Shown here: piece by piece, positions 48,456-57,200 of the stretch
Numbering within the stretch: position 1 is the stretch's first letter
Layout: the number at the start of each line of letters is the position of its first letter
Program-made: the position numbers and the translations under genes
Assembly (NCBI RefSeq): GCF_019749295.1
Contig: NZ_JACWFG010000018.1
Coordinates: 263,888 to 327,887 of the forward strand
Source: Neobacillus niacini
GTDB lineage: Bacteria > Bacillota > Bacilli > Bacillales > Cytobacillaceae
Reading direction: 5' to 3'
DNA: 64,000 nucleotides
Notes under the pieces: model-generated
The model's database searches: none
Told to the model about the DNA's origin: nothing
What the model saw: only the letters and a program-made list of their open reading frames with translations

Positions 48456-49205
48456 ATGACACAGAAAGTAGCACTTATTACAGGAAGCAGCAGAGGAATA
48501 GGGAAAGCCACAGCCTTACGACTAGCACAAGAAGGATATGATATTGTCATTAATTATGCTAGAAGTAAAAGTTCTGCACTGAAGGTAGCGGAGGAAATTG
48601 AAGCTCTAGGCAGAAAAGTTCTAGTGGTAAAAGCAAATGTAGGGGATGTTAGTAAAATTAAAGCTATGTTTCAACAAATTGACGAAGAATTCGGCAGGCT
48701 GGATATCTTTGTTAATAATGCAGCTTCTGGTGTACAACGCCCAATTATGGAGTTAGAAGAAAATCACTGGGATTGGACATTAAATATTAACAGTAAAGCT
48801 TTATTATTCTGTGCTCAGGAAGCTGCGAAATTAATGGAGAAAAATGGCGGCGGTAAGATTGTCAGTATCAGTTCTCTAGGTTCCATTCGTTATTTAGAAA
48901 ATTACACGGTAGTCGGTGTATCAAAGGCAGCTTTAGAAGCCTTAACCAGGTATTTAGCAGTTGAGCTGGCTCCTAAAAATATTGTTGTAAATGCCGTTTC
49001 TGGCGGGGCTGTGGATACGGAAGCGTTAACTCATTTTCCAAACCGTGAGGAGCTTCTTCAGGAAGCAAAAGAGAAAACTCCTGCGGGACGAATGGTGGAA
49101 ATTGAGGACATGGTTAATTGTATTATGTTCCTCTTAGGTGAGGAATCCAGCATGATTAGAGGTCAAACCATTATTGTAGATGGCGGTATTTCTTTATTGG
49201 TTTAG
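48456..49205 (+). CDS. fabL: Enoyl-ACP reductase III (NADPH)
   Basis: A 249-residue SDR-type reductase that completes each cycle of fatty-acid elongation. NADP motif T-G-S-S-R-G-I-G-K (8-16), N-N-A-A-S-G-V (about 87), S-I-S-S-L-G-S, and the FabL-type Y-L-E-N-Y-T-V-V-G-V-S-K-A with catalytic Tyr and Lys (about 151-158). FabL is typical of Bacillus and is triclosan-tolerant in B. subtilis. The ATG at 48456 follows AAGGG; the upstream ATG eight codons earlier has no site. Conserved place before sspE. Confidence 0.93.
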   Translation: MTQKVALITGSSRGIGKATALRLAQEGYDIVINYARSKSSALKVAEEIEALGRKVLVVKANVGDVSKIKAMFQQIDEEFGRLDIFVNNAASGVQRPIMELEENHWDWTLNINSKALLFCAQEAAKLMEKNGGGKIVSISSLGSIRYLENYTVVGVSKAALEALTRYLAVELAPKNIVVNAVSGGAVDTEALTHFPNREELLQEAKEKTPAGRMVEIEDMVNCIMFLLGEESSMIRGQTIIVDGGISLLV

Positions 49206-49281
49206 GCTGAAATTTTTTTGAAATTTTTTTGGATAGTCTCCACACCTCCTGGGTATCTTAATTTTTGTGGAGGTGATTACA

Positions 49282-49593
49282 ATGGCAAACAACTTCAACC
49301 AACAACCAAACAAAACTTCTGCTGGAACTAACATCCAAGAAGTTAGACAACAAAATGCACAATCTCAAGGCGGTCAAGGTTCTGCTGGTCAATTCGGAAC
49401 TGAATTCGCTAGCCAAACAGATGCTGCAGAAGTAAGAAGACAGAATCAGCAATCTCAAAGCGGTCAAGGTTCTGCTGGTCAATTTGGCCAAGAATTCGCT
49501 AGCCAAACAGATGCTGCTGAAGTTAGAAAACAAAATCAGCAATCTCAAGCTAATAAAGGCCAAGGAAATTCAGGTCAATTCGGCCAAAGCTAA
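49282..49593 (+). CDS. sspE: Gamma-type small acid-soluble spore protein
   Basis: A 103-residue Gln/Asn/Gly/Ser-rich protein lacking large hydrophobics. Two long near-identical repeats (G-Q-G-S-A-G-Q-F-G-x-E-F-A-S-Q-T-D-A-A-E-V-R, from about 36 and 65) mark it as gamma SASP; F-A-S-Q-T is the germination protease cleavage motif E-F-A-S-E/Q-T. It is an amino-acid reserve for the germinating spore. GGAGGTG precedes the ATG at 49282. Expressed from a forespore promoter; the T-rich region upstream has no sigA match. Confidence 0.95.
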   Translation: MANNFNQQPNKTSAGTNIQEVRQQNAQSQGGQGSAGQFGTEFASQTDAAEVRRQNQQSQSGQGSAGQFGQEFASQTDAAEVRKQNQQSQANKGQGNSGQFGQS

Positions 49594-49603
49594 TAAGTAA
49601 TGA

Positions 49604-49638
49604 AGCAGAAGGCACCCTTAATTCGAAGGGTGCCTTCT
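49604..49638 (+). terminator. Terminator after sspE
   Basis: GAAGGCACCCT and AGGGTGCCTTC form an 11-bp stem; the T run is short (TTAG). Stable hairpin suited to a long-lived spore message. Confidence 0.85.
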
Positions 49639-49754
49639 TAGTGCGGTAAAATAATTATCGACAAAACTTCTCTCAAGTCTACATAAGTAGTCAAAGGAAA
49701 ATTCAGTTTGTTAAAGAATACATATTAGGAAGTAAATATAAGGCGGTGTGGTAT

Positions 49755-50012
49755 ATGGATCATTTTAACCGTTTAGTATCTGAGCAGATGATGACAATGG
49801 AAAAATTACTATACCTTCAAGGAGAGCTTGAACGTTGTCAAGAGATTGAAGAACAACTACTGGCTTTGCAGAATGAAACGGAGTTAGAGAGTGTCCAATT
49901 TGATATTAATCAAATGAAAAAAGAGTTAAAAGAGATTCAAGCTATATTTGAAAGACAGACGGAGGAAGTCATTCAATCCTATCGTGAAACTGATCTAGAG
50001 CCTTCATTATAG
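49755..50012 (+). CDS. ygaB: YgaB-like coiled-coil protein
   Basis: An 85-residue protein that is almost entirely helical with heptad-like Leu/Ile spacing (L-L-Y-L-Q-G-E-L-E-R-C...M-K-K-E-L-K-E-I-Q-A-I-F-E-R-Q), so a coiled-coil dimer is likely. The start at 49755 is supported by AAGGCGG 8 bases upstream; a GTG three codons earlier overlaps that site. Named by its place between sspE and ygaC, as in B. subtilis. Function unknown. Confidence 0.78.
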   Translation: MDHFNRLVSEQMMTMEKLLYLQGELERCQEIEEQLLALQNETELESVQFDINQMKKELKEIQAIFERQTEEVIQSYRETDLEPSL

Positions 50013-50052
50013 GTCGAAAATCGAAAAATGAATGAAAAATATGCAATTTTTT

Positions 50053-50088
50053 TCAAAGAGTCATTGAAATCAATGGCTCTTTTGTTTT
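50053..50088 (+). terminator. Terminator after ygaB
   Basis: AAAGAGTCATTG and CAATGGCTCTTTT pair around AAAT, with one G-U pair, and end in TTTTG. Confidence 0.8.
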
Positions 50089-50207
50089 AAATTCCTTATT
50101 CAACCGTTATAATAATAAGAAATAGTAAATAAACTTTGTTGCCATTTGTCGTTATTTGCACACAGAAGATCGGTTACAAAGCTTTTAGGAAGGAAGAAGG
50201 GGAGAAC

Positions 50208-50738
50208 ATGGGCGTACCCATCGAAGGTGAACCAATACAAATACATAGCTATAAACACAATGGGCACATCCATCGCGTCTGGGAGGAAACGACCGTATTA
50301 AAGGGATCGCAAAATCTGGTAATTGGCGGAAATGACCGCACAATTGTAACGGAATCAGATGGAAGAACATGGATTACAAGAGAACCAGCGATTTGTTATT
50401 TTCATTCACAATATTGGTTTAATATTATTGGAATGATTCGTGAAGATGGTATTTATTACTATTGTAATCTTAGCTCACCATTTATTTTTGATGGTGAAGC
50501 GGTTAAATATATTGATTATGACCTTGATATTAAGGTATTCCCTGATATGACGTTTAATTTGTTAGATGAGGATGAGTATGAACGCCACCGTCGCGAGATG
50601 AAATATCCCGAAGTAATTGACCAAATTTTGAAAAGAAATGTTGATAAGCTCATTCAATGGATTCGCCAGCGCAAAGGACCATTTGCACCTGATTTTATTG
50701 ATATCTGGTATGAGCGTTATTTAACATACCGACGTTAA
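50208..50738 (+). CDS. ygaC: DUF402 nucleoside tri/diphosphatase (YgaC/NtdP)
   Basis: A 176-residue DUF402 protein. Conserved segments are H-R-V-W-E-E-T-T, Y-F-H-S-Q-Y-W-F-N-I-I, Y-Y-C-N-L-S-S-P and Y-I-D-Y-D-L-D-I-K-V-F-P-D, which carry the acidic metal ligands. Related staphylococcal protein Sa1684 hydrolyses nucleoside tri- and diphosphates, so that activity is expected. The ATG at 50208 follows AGAAGGGGAG; upstream in-frame codons have no site. Conserved position before ygaD. Confidence 0.92.
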   Translation: MGVPIEGEPIQIHSYKHNGHIHRVWEETTVLKGSQNLVIGGNDRTIVTESDGRTWITREPAICYFHSQYWFNIIGMIREDGIYYYCNLSSPFIFDGEAVKYIDYDLDIKVFPDMTFNLLDEDEYERHRREMKYPEVIDQILKRNVDKLIQWIRQRKGPFAPDFIDIWYERYLTYRR

Positions 50739-50758
50739 TGGAAAATGTTTTATCGCCT

Positions 50759-50816
50759 AGGAAAGATGATGAAGATACCTACAAACGCCATCGTAGTTAT
50801 CTTCATCATCTTTCCT
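50759..50816. repeat. 58-bp inverted repeat
   Basis: AGGAAAGATGATGAAGATA and TATCTTCATCATCTTTCCT are exact 19-bp arms, extended by CTAC/GTAG after one mismatch, around a 10-base loop. There is no T run, so it is either an unusual terminator or a small mobile hairpin. It lies between ygaC and ygaD. Confidence 0.8.
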
Positions 50817-50877
50817 GTGTTGAGAGGACTCTAGCAGAGATATTCGTTGTAAATTGTACAAGGAAGGGGAGCTACCT

Positions 50878-52653
50878 TTGAGCAGCGTACGCAGGTACCT
50901 TCAGTTTGTAAAACCATATCGAGTCCAAATTATTGGGACAATCATTATTGGAGTTATTAAATTTGGCATTCCGCTTTTGATACCAATGCTCATTAAATAT
51001 GTAGTGGATGATATCATAGGAGCGGGTAGTCTAACGAATGATGAGAAAATAAATAAATTACTGATTATTATGGGTGTAATGATTGTGGTTTTTGTCGTAG
51101 TAAGACCGCCTATTGAGTATTACCGCCAATATTTTGCTCAATGGACTTCAAGTAAAATTTTATATGATATACGAGATAAAATGTATTCACATATACAAAA
51201 ATTGAGCTTTAAATATTATGCTAATACACGTTCAGGAGAAGTTATTTCTCGTGTCATTAATGATGTGGAACAAACAAAGACATTTGTAATAACTGGTTTA
51301 ATGAATCTTTGGCTTGATATAGCAACGATTATTATTGCAATCATTATTATGTTTTACATGAATGTCAGTCTTACTTTTGTATCCATATTGCTATTCCCGC
51401 TTTATGCGATTTCTATCAAGTACTTTTTTGGTAATCTACGTAAACTTACCCGTTCCCGGTCACAGGCACTTGCAGAGGTACAAAGCTATTTACATGAACG
51501 GGTGCAAGGAATGCCAGTGATTAAAAGCTTTGCGATAGAAGCTTTTGAACAAAAGCAGTTTGATAAACAGAATAAGAACTTTTTAGATAAGGCTTTAGAG
51601 CACACGAGCTGGAATGCGAAGGCGTTTGCAGCTGTTAATACGATTACCGATATTGCACCGCTGCTGGTGATTGGCTACTCAGCGTACTTGGTTATCCAAG
51701 GGAGTTTGACGCTGGGAACTATGATTGCGTTCTTTGCTTATATTGATAAATTGTACAACCCATTAAGAAGGCTTGTGAATTCTTCCACAACCCTGACACA
51801 GTCATTTGCTTCGATGGACAGGGTATTTGAATTCCTTGATGAAAAATATGATATTGTCGATGCTCCTAATGCCGTACAGTGCAAGGATGTGAAGGGTGAC
51901 ATTACTTTTGATCATGTTCAATTTACATACAATGAATCTGAGGAAATGATACTGAAAAACATCAATCTTGATGTAAAAAAAGGGGAAACAATTGCCCTCG
52001 TTGGGATGAGCGGAGGAGGCAAGTCGACACTTGTCTCACTGATCCCTCGTTTCTATGATGTTACGGAGGGGAAAATTCTCCTAGATGGAGTAGATATCCG
52101 TAATTTCAATGTTCAGTCATTACGAGACAAAATTGGAGTAGTCTTCCAGGACAATATCTTATTTAGTGACTCAGTTAAGAACAATATTTTATTAGGAAAA
52201 CCTGGTGCAAGTGATGAAGAGGTTTATCAAGCTGCGAAGGCGGCCAATGCGCACGATTTTATCGAGAATCTGGCAAATGGTTATGATACGAAGGTTGGAG
52301 AAAGAGGCGTAAAGCTTTCAGGCGGCCAAAAGCAAAGAGTGGCTATTGCCCGTGTATTTTTACGAAACCCTCCAATTTTAATATTAGATGAGGCAACCTC
52401 TGCTCTTGATTTAGAGAGTGAACACCTTATCAAAGAGGCACTTGATAAGCTGGCGAAGGATCGGACAACATTTGTGGTAGCCCATCGTTTATCCACCATC
52501 ACGCATGCAGATCGAATCGTCTTAATTGAACACGGTAACATTGTTGAAGTGGGCAAACATGAAGAATTAATGGCGAAACAGGGCAATTATTATAAACTAT
52601 TTCAAGTACAGCAGCTTGAACAGCATGAAGAAAAAACACCGCTGCAAGCTTAG
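50878..52653 (+). CDS. ygaD: ABC exporter, fused permease/ATPase (YgaD)
   Basis: A 591-residue half-transporter that would work as a homodimer. Six transmembrane helices lie in residues 1-310; the ATPase (about 335-575) has Walker A G-M-S-G-G-G-K-S-T, signature L-S-G-G-Q-K-Q-R, Walker B I-L-I-L-D-E-A-T-S-A-L-D and switch His in A-H-R-L-S-T. Start is TTG at 50878 (M-S-S-V-R-R-Y) since GGGGAG is 7 bases upstream; another TTG at 50854 has a poorer site. It resembles multidrug or lipid exporters (MsbA/BmrA class). Substrate unknown. Confidence 0.94.
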   Translation: MSSVRRYLQFVKPYRVQIIGTIIIGVIKFGIPLLIPMLIKYVVDDIIGAGSLTNDEKINKLLIIMGVMIVVFVVVRPPIEYYRQYFAQWTSSKILYDIRDKMYSHIQKLSFKYYANTRSGEVISRVINDVEQTKTFVITGLMNLWLDIATIIIAIIIMFYMNVSLTFVSILLFPLYAISIKYFFGNLRKLTRSRSQALAEVQSYLHERVQGMPVIKSFAIEAFEQKQFDKQNKNFLDKALEHTSWNAKAFAAVNTITDIAPLLVIGYSAYLVIQGSLTLGTMIAFFAYIDKLYNPLRRLVNSSTTLTQSFASMDRVFEFLDEKYDIVDAPNAVQCKDVKGDITFDHVQFTYNESEEMILKNINLDVKKGETIALVGMSGGGKSTLVSLIPRFYDVTEGKILLDGVDIRNFNVQSLRDKIGVVFQDNILFSDSVKNNILLGKPGASDEEVYQAAKAANAHDFIENLANGYDTKVGERGVKLSGGQKQRVAIARVFLRNPPILILDEATSALDLESEHLIKEALDKLAKDRTTFVVAHRLSTITHADRIVLIEHGNIVEVGKHEELMAKQGNYYKLFQVQQLEQHEEKTPLQA

Positions 52654-52664
52654 AAAAGAGCATA

Positions 52665-52701
52665 AAAAAATGACGTATGAAATAACATACGTCTTTTTTT
52701 T
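52665..52701 (+). terminator. Rho-independent terminator after ygaD
   Basis: GACGTATG and CATACGTC pair around AAATAA, followed by eight Ts and preceded by an A run. Confidence 0.92.
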
Positions 52702-52713
52702 ATGGAATGGAAT

Positions 52714-52927
52714 GATACTAGGAGAATCGTTCCCTTGTAGGGCGAGAAAGGAGGGACAAGGGAACAATACTAGGAGAATCGTTCCCTCGTAGGGCGAGAA
52801 AGGAGGGACAAGGGAACAATACTAGGAGAATCGTTCCCTTGTAGGGCGAAAAAGGAGGGACAAGGGAACAATACTAGAAGAATCGTTCCCTAGTAAGGCG
52901 AGAAAGCTGGGACAAGGGAACAATACT
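52714..52927. repeat. Minisatellite: four tandem copies of a 52-bp unit plus a partial fifth
   Basis: Units start at 52714, 52766, 52818 and 52870 (ATACTAGGAGAATCG then GTTCCCTTGT, AGGGCGAGAAAGGAGGG, ACAAGGGAAC). GTTCCCTTGT and ACAAGGGAAC are exact 10-bp complements within a unit, and GGGAAC of one copy can also pair with GTTCCC of the next. The last copy is the most diverged. It has no ORF and fills the gap between ygaD and the convergent ygaE. Confidence 0.95.
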
Positions 52928-52944
52928 TCTTATAAGCTATTAAG

Positions 52945-52976
52945 CAAAAAAGGCAGCGAATTTGCTGCCTTATTGT
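52945..52976. terminator. Terminator at the end of ygaE
   Basis: AAGGCAGC and GCTGCCTT pair around GAATTT, flanked by A and T runs. On the - strand it follows ygaE; another AAAAGCT/AGCTTTT stem lies at 53006-53025 at the ygaE stop. Confidence 0.8.
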
Positions 52977-53023
52977 CCAAATTATATTTCATAAGAAAAC
53001 GAGTAAAAGCTGCGTAGAGCTTT

Positions 53024-54097
53024 TTATTCGATTTCTTTCTGCTCAATCGATACCTCATTATGATGAAAAGACTGAAAGCTTGTTATTAAGGTATCTAAAT
53101 GTTCTACCTGTTCCCCGTAATCAATGATGGAAGAAATAATCTGCATGGTATGATATAAATGGGGATCGTCTTGATCGCTGAAGAGCTTTTGATGGGCCAA
53201 AAACAGGTCAAATAGTTCCTTCTTATTAATACAGTTACCTGCCTCGTTATCTAAAGGAGTAGGTACTTTTCCAATAAATCTAAGCATTAACTGCTCATGG
53301 TGGTAAATGACACTATCGAGCTGTTCCTGTATGGATTGTTGAAAATTTTCAGGAAGATGAAGCATTTCATTTTCAAATCTATGGAGTTTCTTTAATGTAT
53401 CAAGCGCTCTTTTGGCAGTGGATGTCATCTGTCTGAAAATCACAAGCTTTCTAGACTTTTCAAAACTATTCTTTTTAAAATAGCTTCTTTCTTCTTTATA
53501 CATTAAATAAAACTGACTGATTTTTATTAAATTATCTTTTAATTTTTCAATATCGGTCTTCAACAGATTGTGGTCGAAGTCATGCCGAGTACTTAATCGT
53601 ATCCAGCGGATAATTTCCTCTGTTGTTCCTGAAATCTTAAAATATAGCTTATTTTCATATTTTGGCGGCAGGAAAACAAGGTTTACCACGAATGCAGAAA
53701 AGACCCCAATCATAATGGTTGAGAAGCGAATTCCGGCAAACGGAATAAAATCAGTGCCAGGGGTTTCCATGATTGAAATGAGCGTGACAAGAGAAAGTCC
53801 GATTGTATTTTCAATTTTTAGTTTAAGATTAATGATTATAACAATCACAGCGGCTAAACCAATGATGATAATATGATTTCCTAGTAGAAGAACAAAAATG
53901 ACAGCAAGAATTGCACCAATTAAATTTCCTTGTATTTGTTCAACAATCGTTAAATAAGAACGATAAATGGTTGGCTGAATCGCAAAGATTGCAGCAATAC
54001 CTGCCAATACAGGAGAGGGTGAGTGCAGCAGCTGTGCTAAATAAAGGGATAAAACAATTGCAATTCCCGTTTTAAAAATGCGGGCACCTAACTTCAT
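53024..54097 (-). CDS. ygaE: Aromatic-acid exporter family membrane protein (YgaE-like)
   Basis: A 357-residue protein with six hydrophobic segments in the first 145 residues (typical FUSC/ArAE N-domain: G-A-R-I-F-K-T-G-I-A-I...L-A-G-I-A-A-I-F-A-I-Q-P-T-I-Y-R-S) and a cytoplasmic helical C-terminal domain of about 200 residues. Family members export aromatic acids or are of unknown role. AAAGGAAA lies before the ATG. Position between ygaD and hemL fits B. subtilis ygaE. Confidence 0.87.
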   Translation of the reverse strand: MKLGARIFKTGIAIVLSLYLAQLLHSPSPVLAGIAAIFAIQPTIYRSYLTIVEQIQGNLIGAILAVIFVLLLGNHIIIIGLAAVIVIIINLKLKIENTIGLSLVTLISIMETPGTDFIPFAGIRFSTIMIGVFSAFVVNLVFLPPKYENKLYFKISGTTEEIIRWIRLSTRHDFDHNLLKTDIEKLKDNLIKISQFYLMYKEERSYFKKNSFEKSRKLVIFRQMTSTAKRALDTLKKLHRFENEMLHLPENFQQSIQEQLDSVIYHHEQLMLRFIGKVPTPLDNEAGNCINKKELFDLFLAHQKLFSDQDDPHLYHTMQIISSIIDYGEQVEHLDTLITSFQSFHHNEVSIEQKEIE

Positions 54098-54244
54098 TCT
54101 AAATAATTTCCTTTCAAATTTAAGTGGTTGTTCTTAGTTTACTTCATAATGAACATTTACGTACTATACATGGATTAAAACATTTAATCAAGAGATATTA
54201 TATGAATTTAATCCAGTATTAGATAAAGATATTTTCCAAAACGC

Positions 54245-54286
54245 AAAAAAGAACGTCCGCAGTAAAAAGCGAACGTTCTTTTTCTT
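54245..54286 (-). terminator. Terminator of the glutamate synthase gene
   Basis: On the - strand AAAGAACGT-CGC pairs with GCG-ACGTTCTTT around TTTTTACT, ending in TTTTTTG. It lies directly after the gltB-like stop. Confidence 0.88.
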
Positions 54287-54292
54287 TTTATA

Positions 54293-57200
54293 TCATTCTG
54301 TAGATACAGCAGGGTCAGCCTGTTCTTTTACTGGTACAATTTGAATAAAGTGATCTTCAGGGTTGGAGAGAAGTGCTCTAAGCTGATTCGCTTCTTCTAT
54401 CTGACCATCATCAGCAAGTACATCTGTATACTTACTAAGAAGTTCATTTACATCTTTTTTCCCATTTTCGGTTAAGCTCATGACTGAAACTTTAGCTCCT
54501 TTCGCAATCCTTCTCATAATTGCTTGGGCTGTTAAACCAACCTCAGGCTGTTGACGTATATAAACAACTCCTCCGGTCATCCCGGCACAAATCCATGGAC
54601 CTGGATCGCCTAAAACTAAGCCGCGGCCATTTGTCATGTATTCAAATGCAAAGCCTTTAATGTTCGCGTTTGCTCCAATATTTCCAGCTTCTTTTTCAGG
54701 AAGGGGCTGCTTAACGGAGCCGCCAATAATCAAATCAGCTCCTGAAAGACGAATTCCAGCACGGGCGTCAGCATTACCTTGAGCAATTAACAAACCTTTT
54801 TGAGCACCATACCCGAAACCTTTTCCAACAGAACCATTATAATAGCGGCCATTTTTTCCTTTTGATTTAAGGATGAAGATATTGCCGCCAAAGGATGTTT
54901 TTCCAACTCCATCCTGACCGCCGCCGTTAACAATGATTTCAATTCCGCCGCTATTATAAGCCCCTAAGCCGTTACCAGGAATCGAACCATTTTTATATTT
55001 AAGCTGTACAGGTGGCAGCTGCTGGTATGAACCATCAAGTCTTCCGCGAACACGGTGACATGAAACTCTGCTGCCTAAGACGCGCTGTTCAGACGTGACA
55101 CTATCGAATTCACGAGAAGAATGAAGTTGGTCAACGCTTGCGTCTAAATACTCAGCACCAACTGCCACTTGCATTTGGACTTCTTGGATCGCTTTTGTTT
55201 CCTCTGTCTTTGAGAATTGGCTGATTTCAAGCGGTTTTAATAGATAAGAAAGGCTTAGCTGATTCTTGCCTTTCACCTGTTCTAATAAGTCTGAACGTCC
55301 AACAGCATCCTGTAAGTTGGTAATCCCGACAGAAGCTGCCAGAGCCTTAAGCTCATTTCCAAAGGACGAGAATAGGTTCATTATTCCATTTACAGCAAGG
55401 TCAAGCTGACGTGGAACGAATCTGCGAAGTCCATGTTCCTTTGCTTGAACTTCAGACTCAATTTGAGTAGCGATTCCAACGTGACAGGTATCTAAATGAC
55501 AACCACGACAAGTCGTACAGCCGATCGCAAGCATGGAAAGAGTTCCAAAACCAACACGGTTTGCACCAAGGAGCATAACCTTCATGACATCCATGGCACT
55601 CTTCATACCGCCATCTGCCCAAATTTCTACCTTATTACGAAGTCCGCTTTCAAGTAGAGCATTATGGGCTGCCTTAACACCAATTTCAACTGGGAGTCCA
55701 ACATGCTGGAGTGCATGAATTCTTGCAGCCCCCGTACCGCCGTCAAAACCACTTAATGTAATGATATCTGCCCCTGCCTTAGCTATCCCAACAGCGATTG
55801 TACCGATATTTGGTACAACAGGTACCTTTACAGCAATTTTTGCTTGGTCATTACCTGTTTTTAATTCTAGAATCATTTGCGCTAGATCCTCAATTGAATA
55901 AATATCATGGTTGTTTGATGGTGAAATTAAATCAGAACCAAGTGTAGCATTACGTGCAGCCGCAACCTTGGCGGTTACCTTAGAACCAGGTAAATGTCCG
56001 CCTTCACCAGGCTTTGCACCTTGCCCGATTTTAATTTCTAATAGATTAGAAGAGTTCAATAACTCAGCGTTTACACCAAAACGTCCAGAGGCGATTTGCT
56101 GTCCTCTTGTTTTTGGATATTTACCAAGCATATCCTTGATTTCGCCGCCTTCACCATTAAGACTGACCATGTTTAGACGGTCAGCACCTTCAGCATAAGC
56201 TCTAAAGGCAATTTCATTTTGGGAGCCAAACGACATGGAAGAAATGATAAATGGCAAATCATGCTCACCAACGGTAATGTCAACGTCTGTTGGGGAAATG
56301 GCATGATTGCTCTTCTTTAATTGAACTAAATGACGAATGGTTGTTGGATTCTGCTCCTCTTGCTCACTAATTTTATCACGGTAAGCACTATAATCACCTG
56401 TTGCTGCCACTTCACCTATAGCCTTCCAAATACGAGGGAAGAGGTGGAAAGTCTTCCCGACCCTTTCTTTTTCATTATGGTAATCCTGAGCTCTTTGGAA
56501 AGCGTCATTCTTCATAGCTTCATAGTTATTCTCGATATCAGCAGAGCCAAAAAAGTTAACTATATTTAGTTCCTTTGCCACTTCTTCATGCAAGCCGATA
56601 CTTGAGAATAGTCTTCCGTAGCCGCGTAATTCGTGTATGCCAATGGTTGAGATTACTTTTTCTAGTCCCTTCGATAATGCATTATAAAGGTTAATTAAAG
56701 GTTGATTGGATTCATCCAGAACTGTCATGAACATGTAATAAGGACTGATTAAATCGGCGCCTAATCCAAAAACAGTTATCATATCATGCAGCGAACGAAT
56801 GGCTGCTGAGCGTACCACAATTGAGCAATCTCTTCTTAATTCTGCCTTTACCAGTGCCTGGTCAATAGCAGATGTTACTAAGTGCGGGTCAATCCAGTAA
56901 AAATCTTCCTGGTGTGCGTTTCCGTCATCAAGAACAAGCAGACTCTTCCCAGAAATTACAGCCTGAACTGCTTCTTTAGAAATCCTAGCTAATGCTATGC
57001 TAATTTCCTCATCTTTTCTAAAGGTTGTTGATATAAATGTAACCAGCTTTTCATTTTGGAAATGCTGAATGACTTGGTCGAAGCTGGGTTGACCAATGGT
57101 ATCCGAGCAGCTATAACCTGCTTTGCCTTCTAAAAGAAGGGGAGTGGTTAACTCTAGAAGTGTTTCTGTTTTTTCTCTCGTAAATAAAGAAGGTCGTTTC

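Noticed and set aside
52714..52927. Possible CRISPR array or T-box-like tandem leaders
   Set aside because: Units are repeats end to end without spacers and follow a terminator; no downstream gene on that strand uses them.
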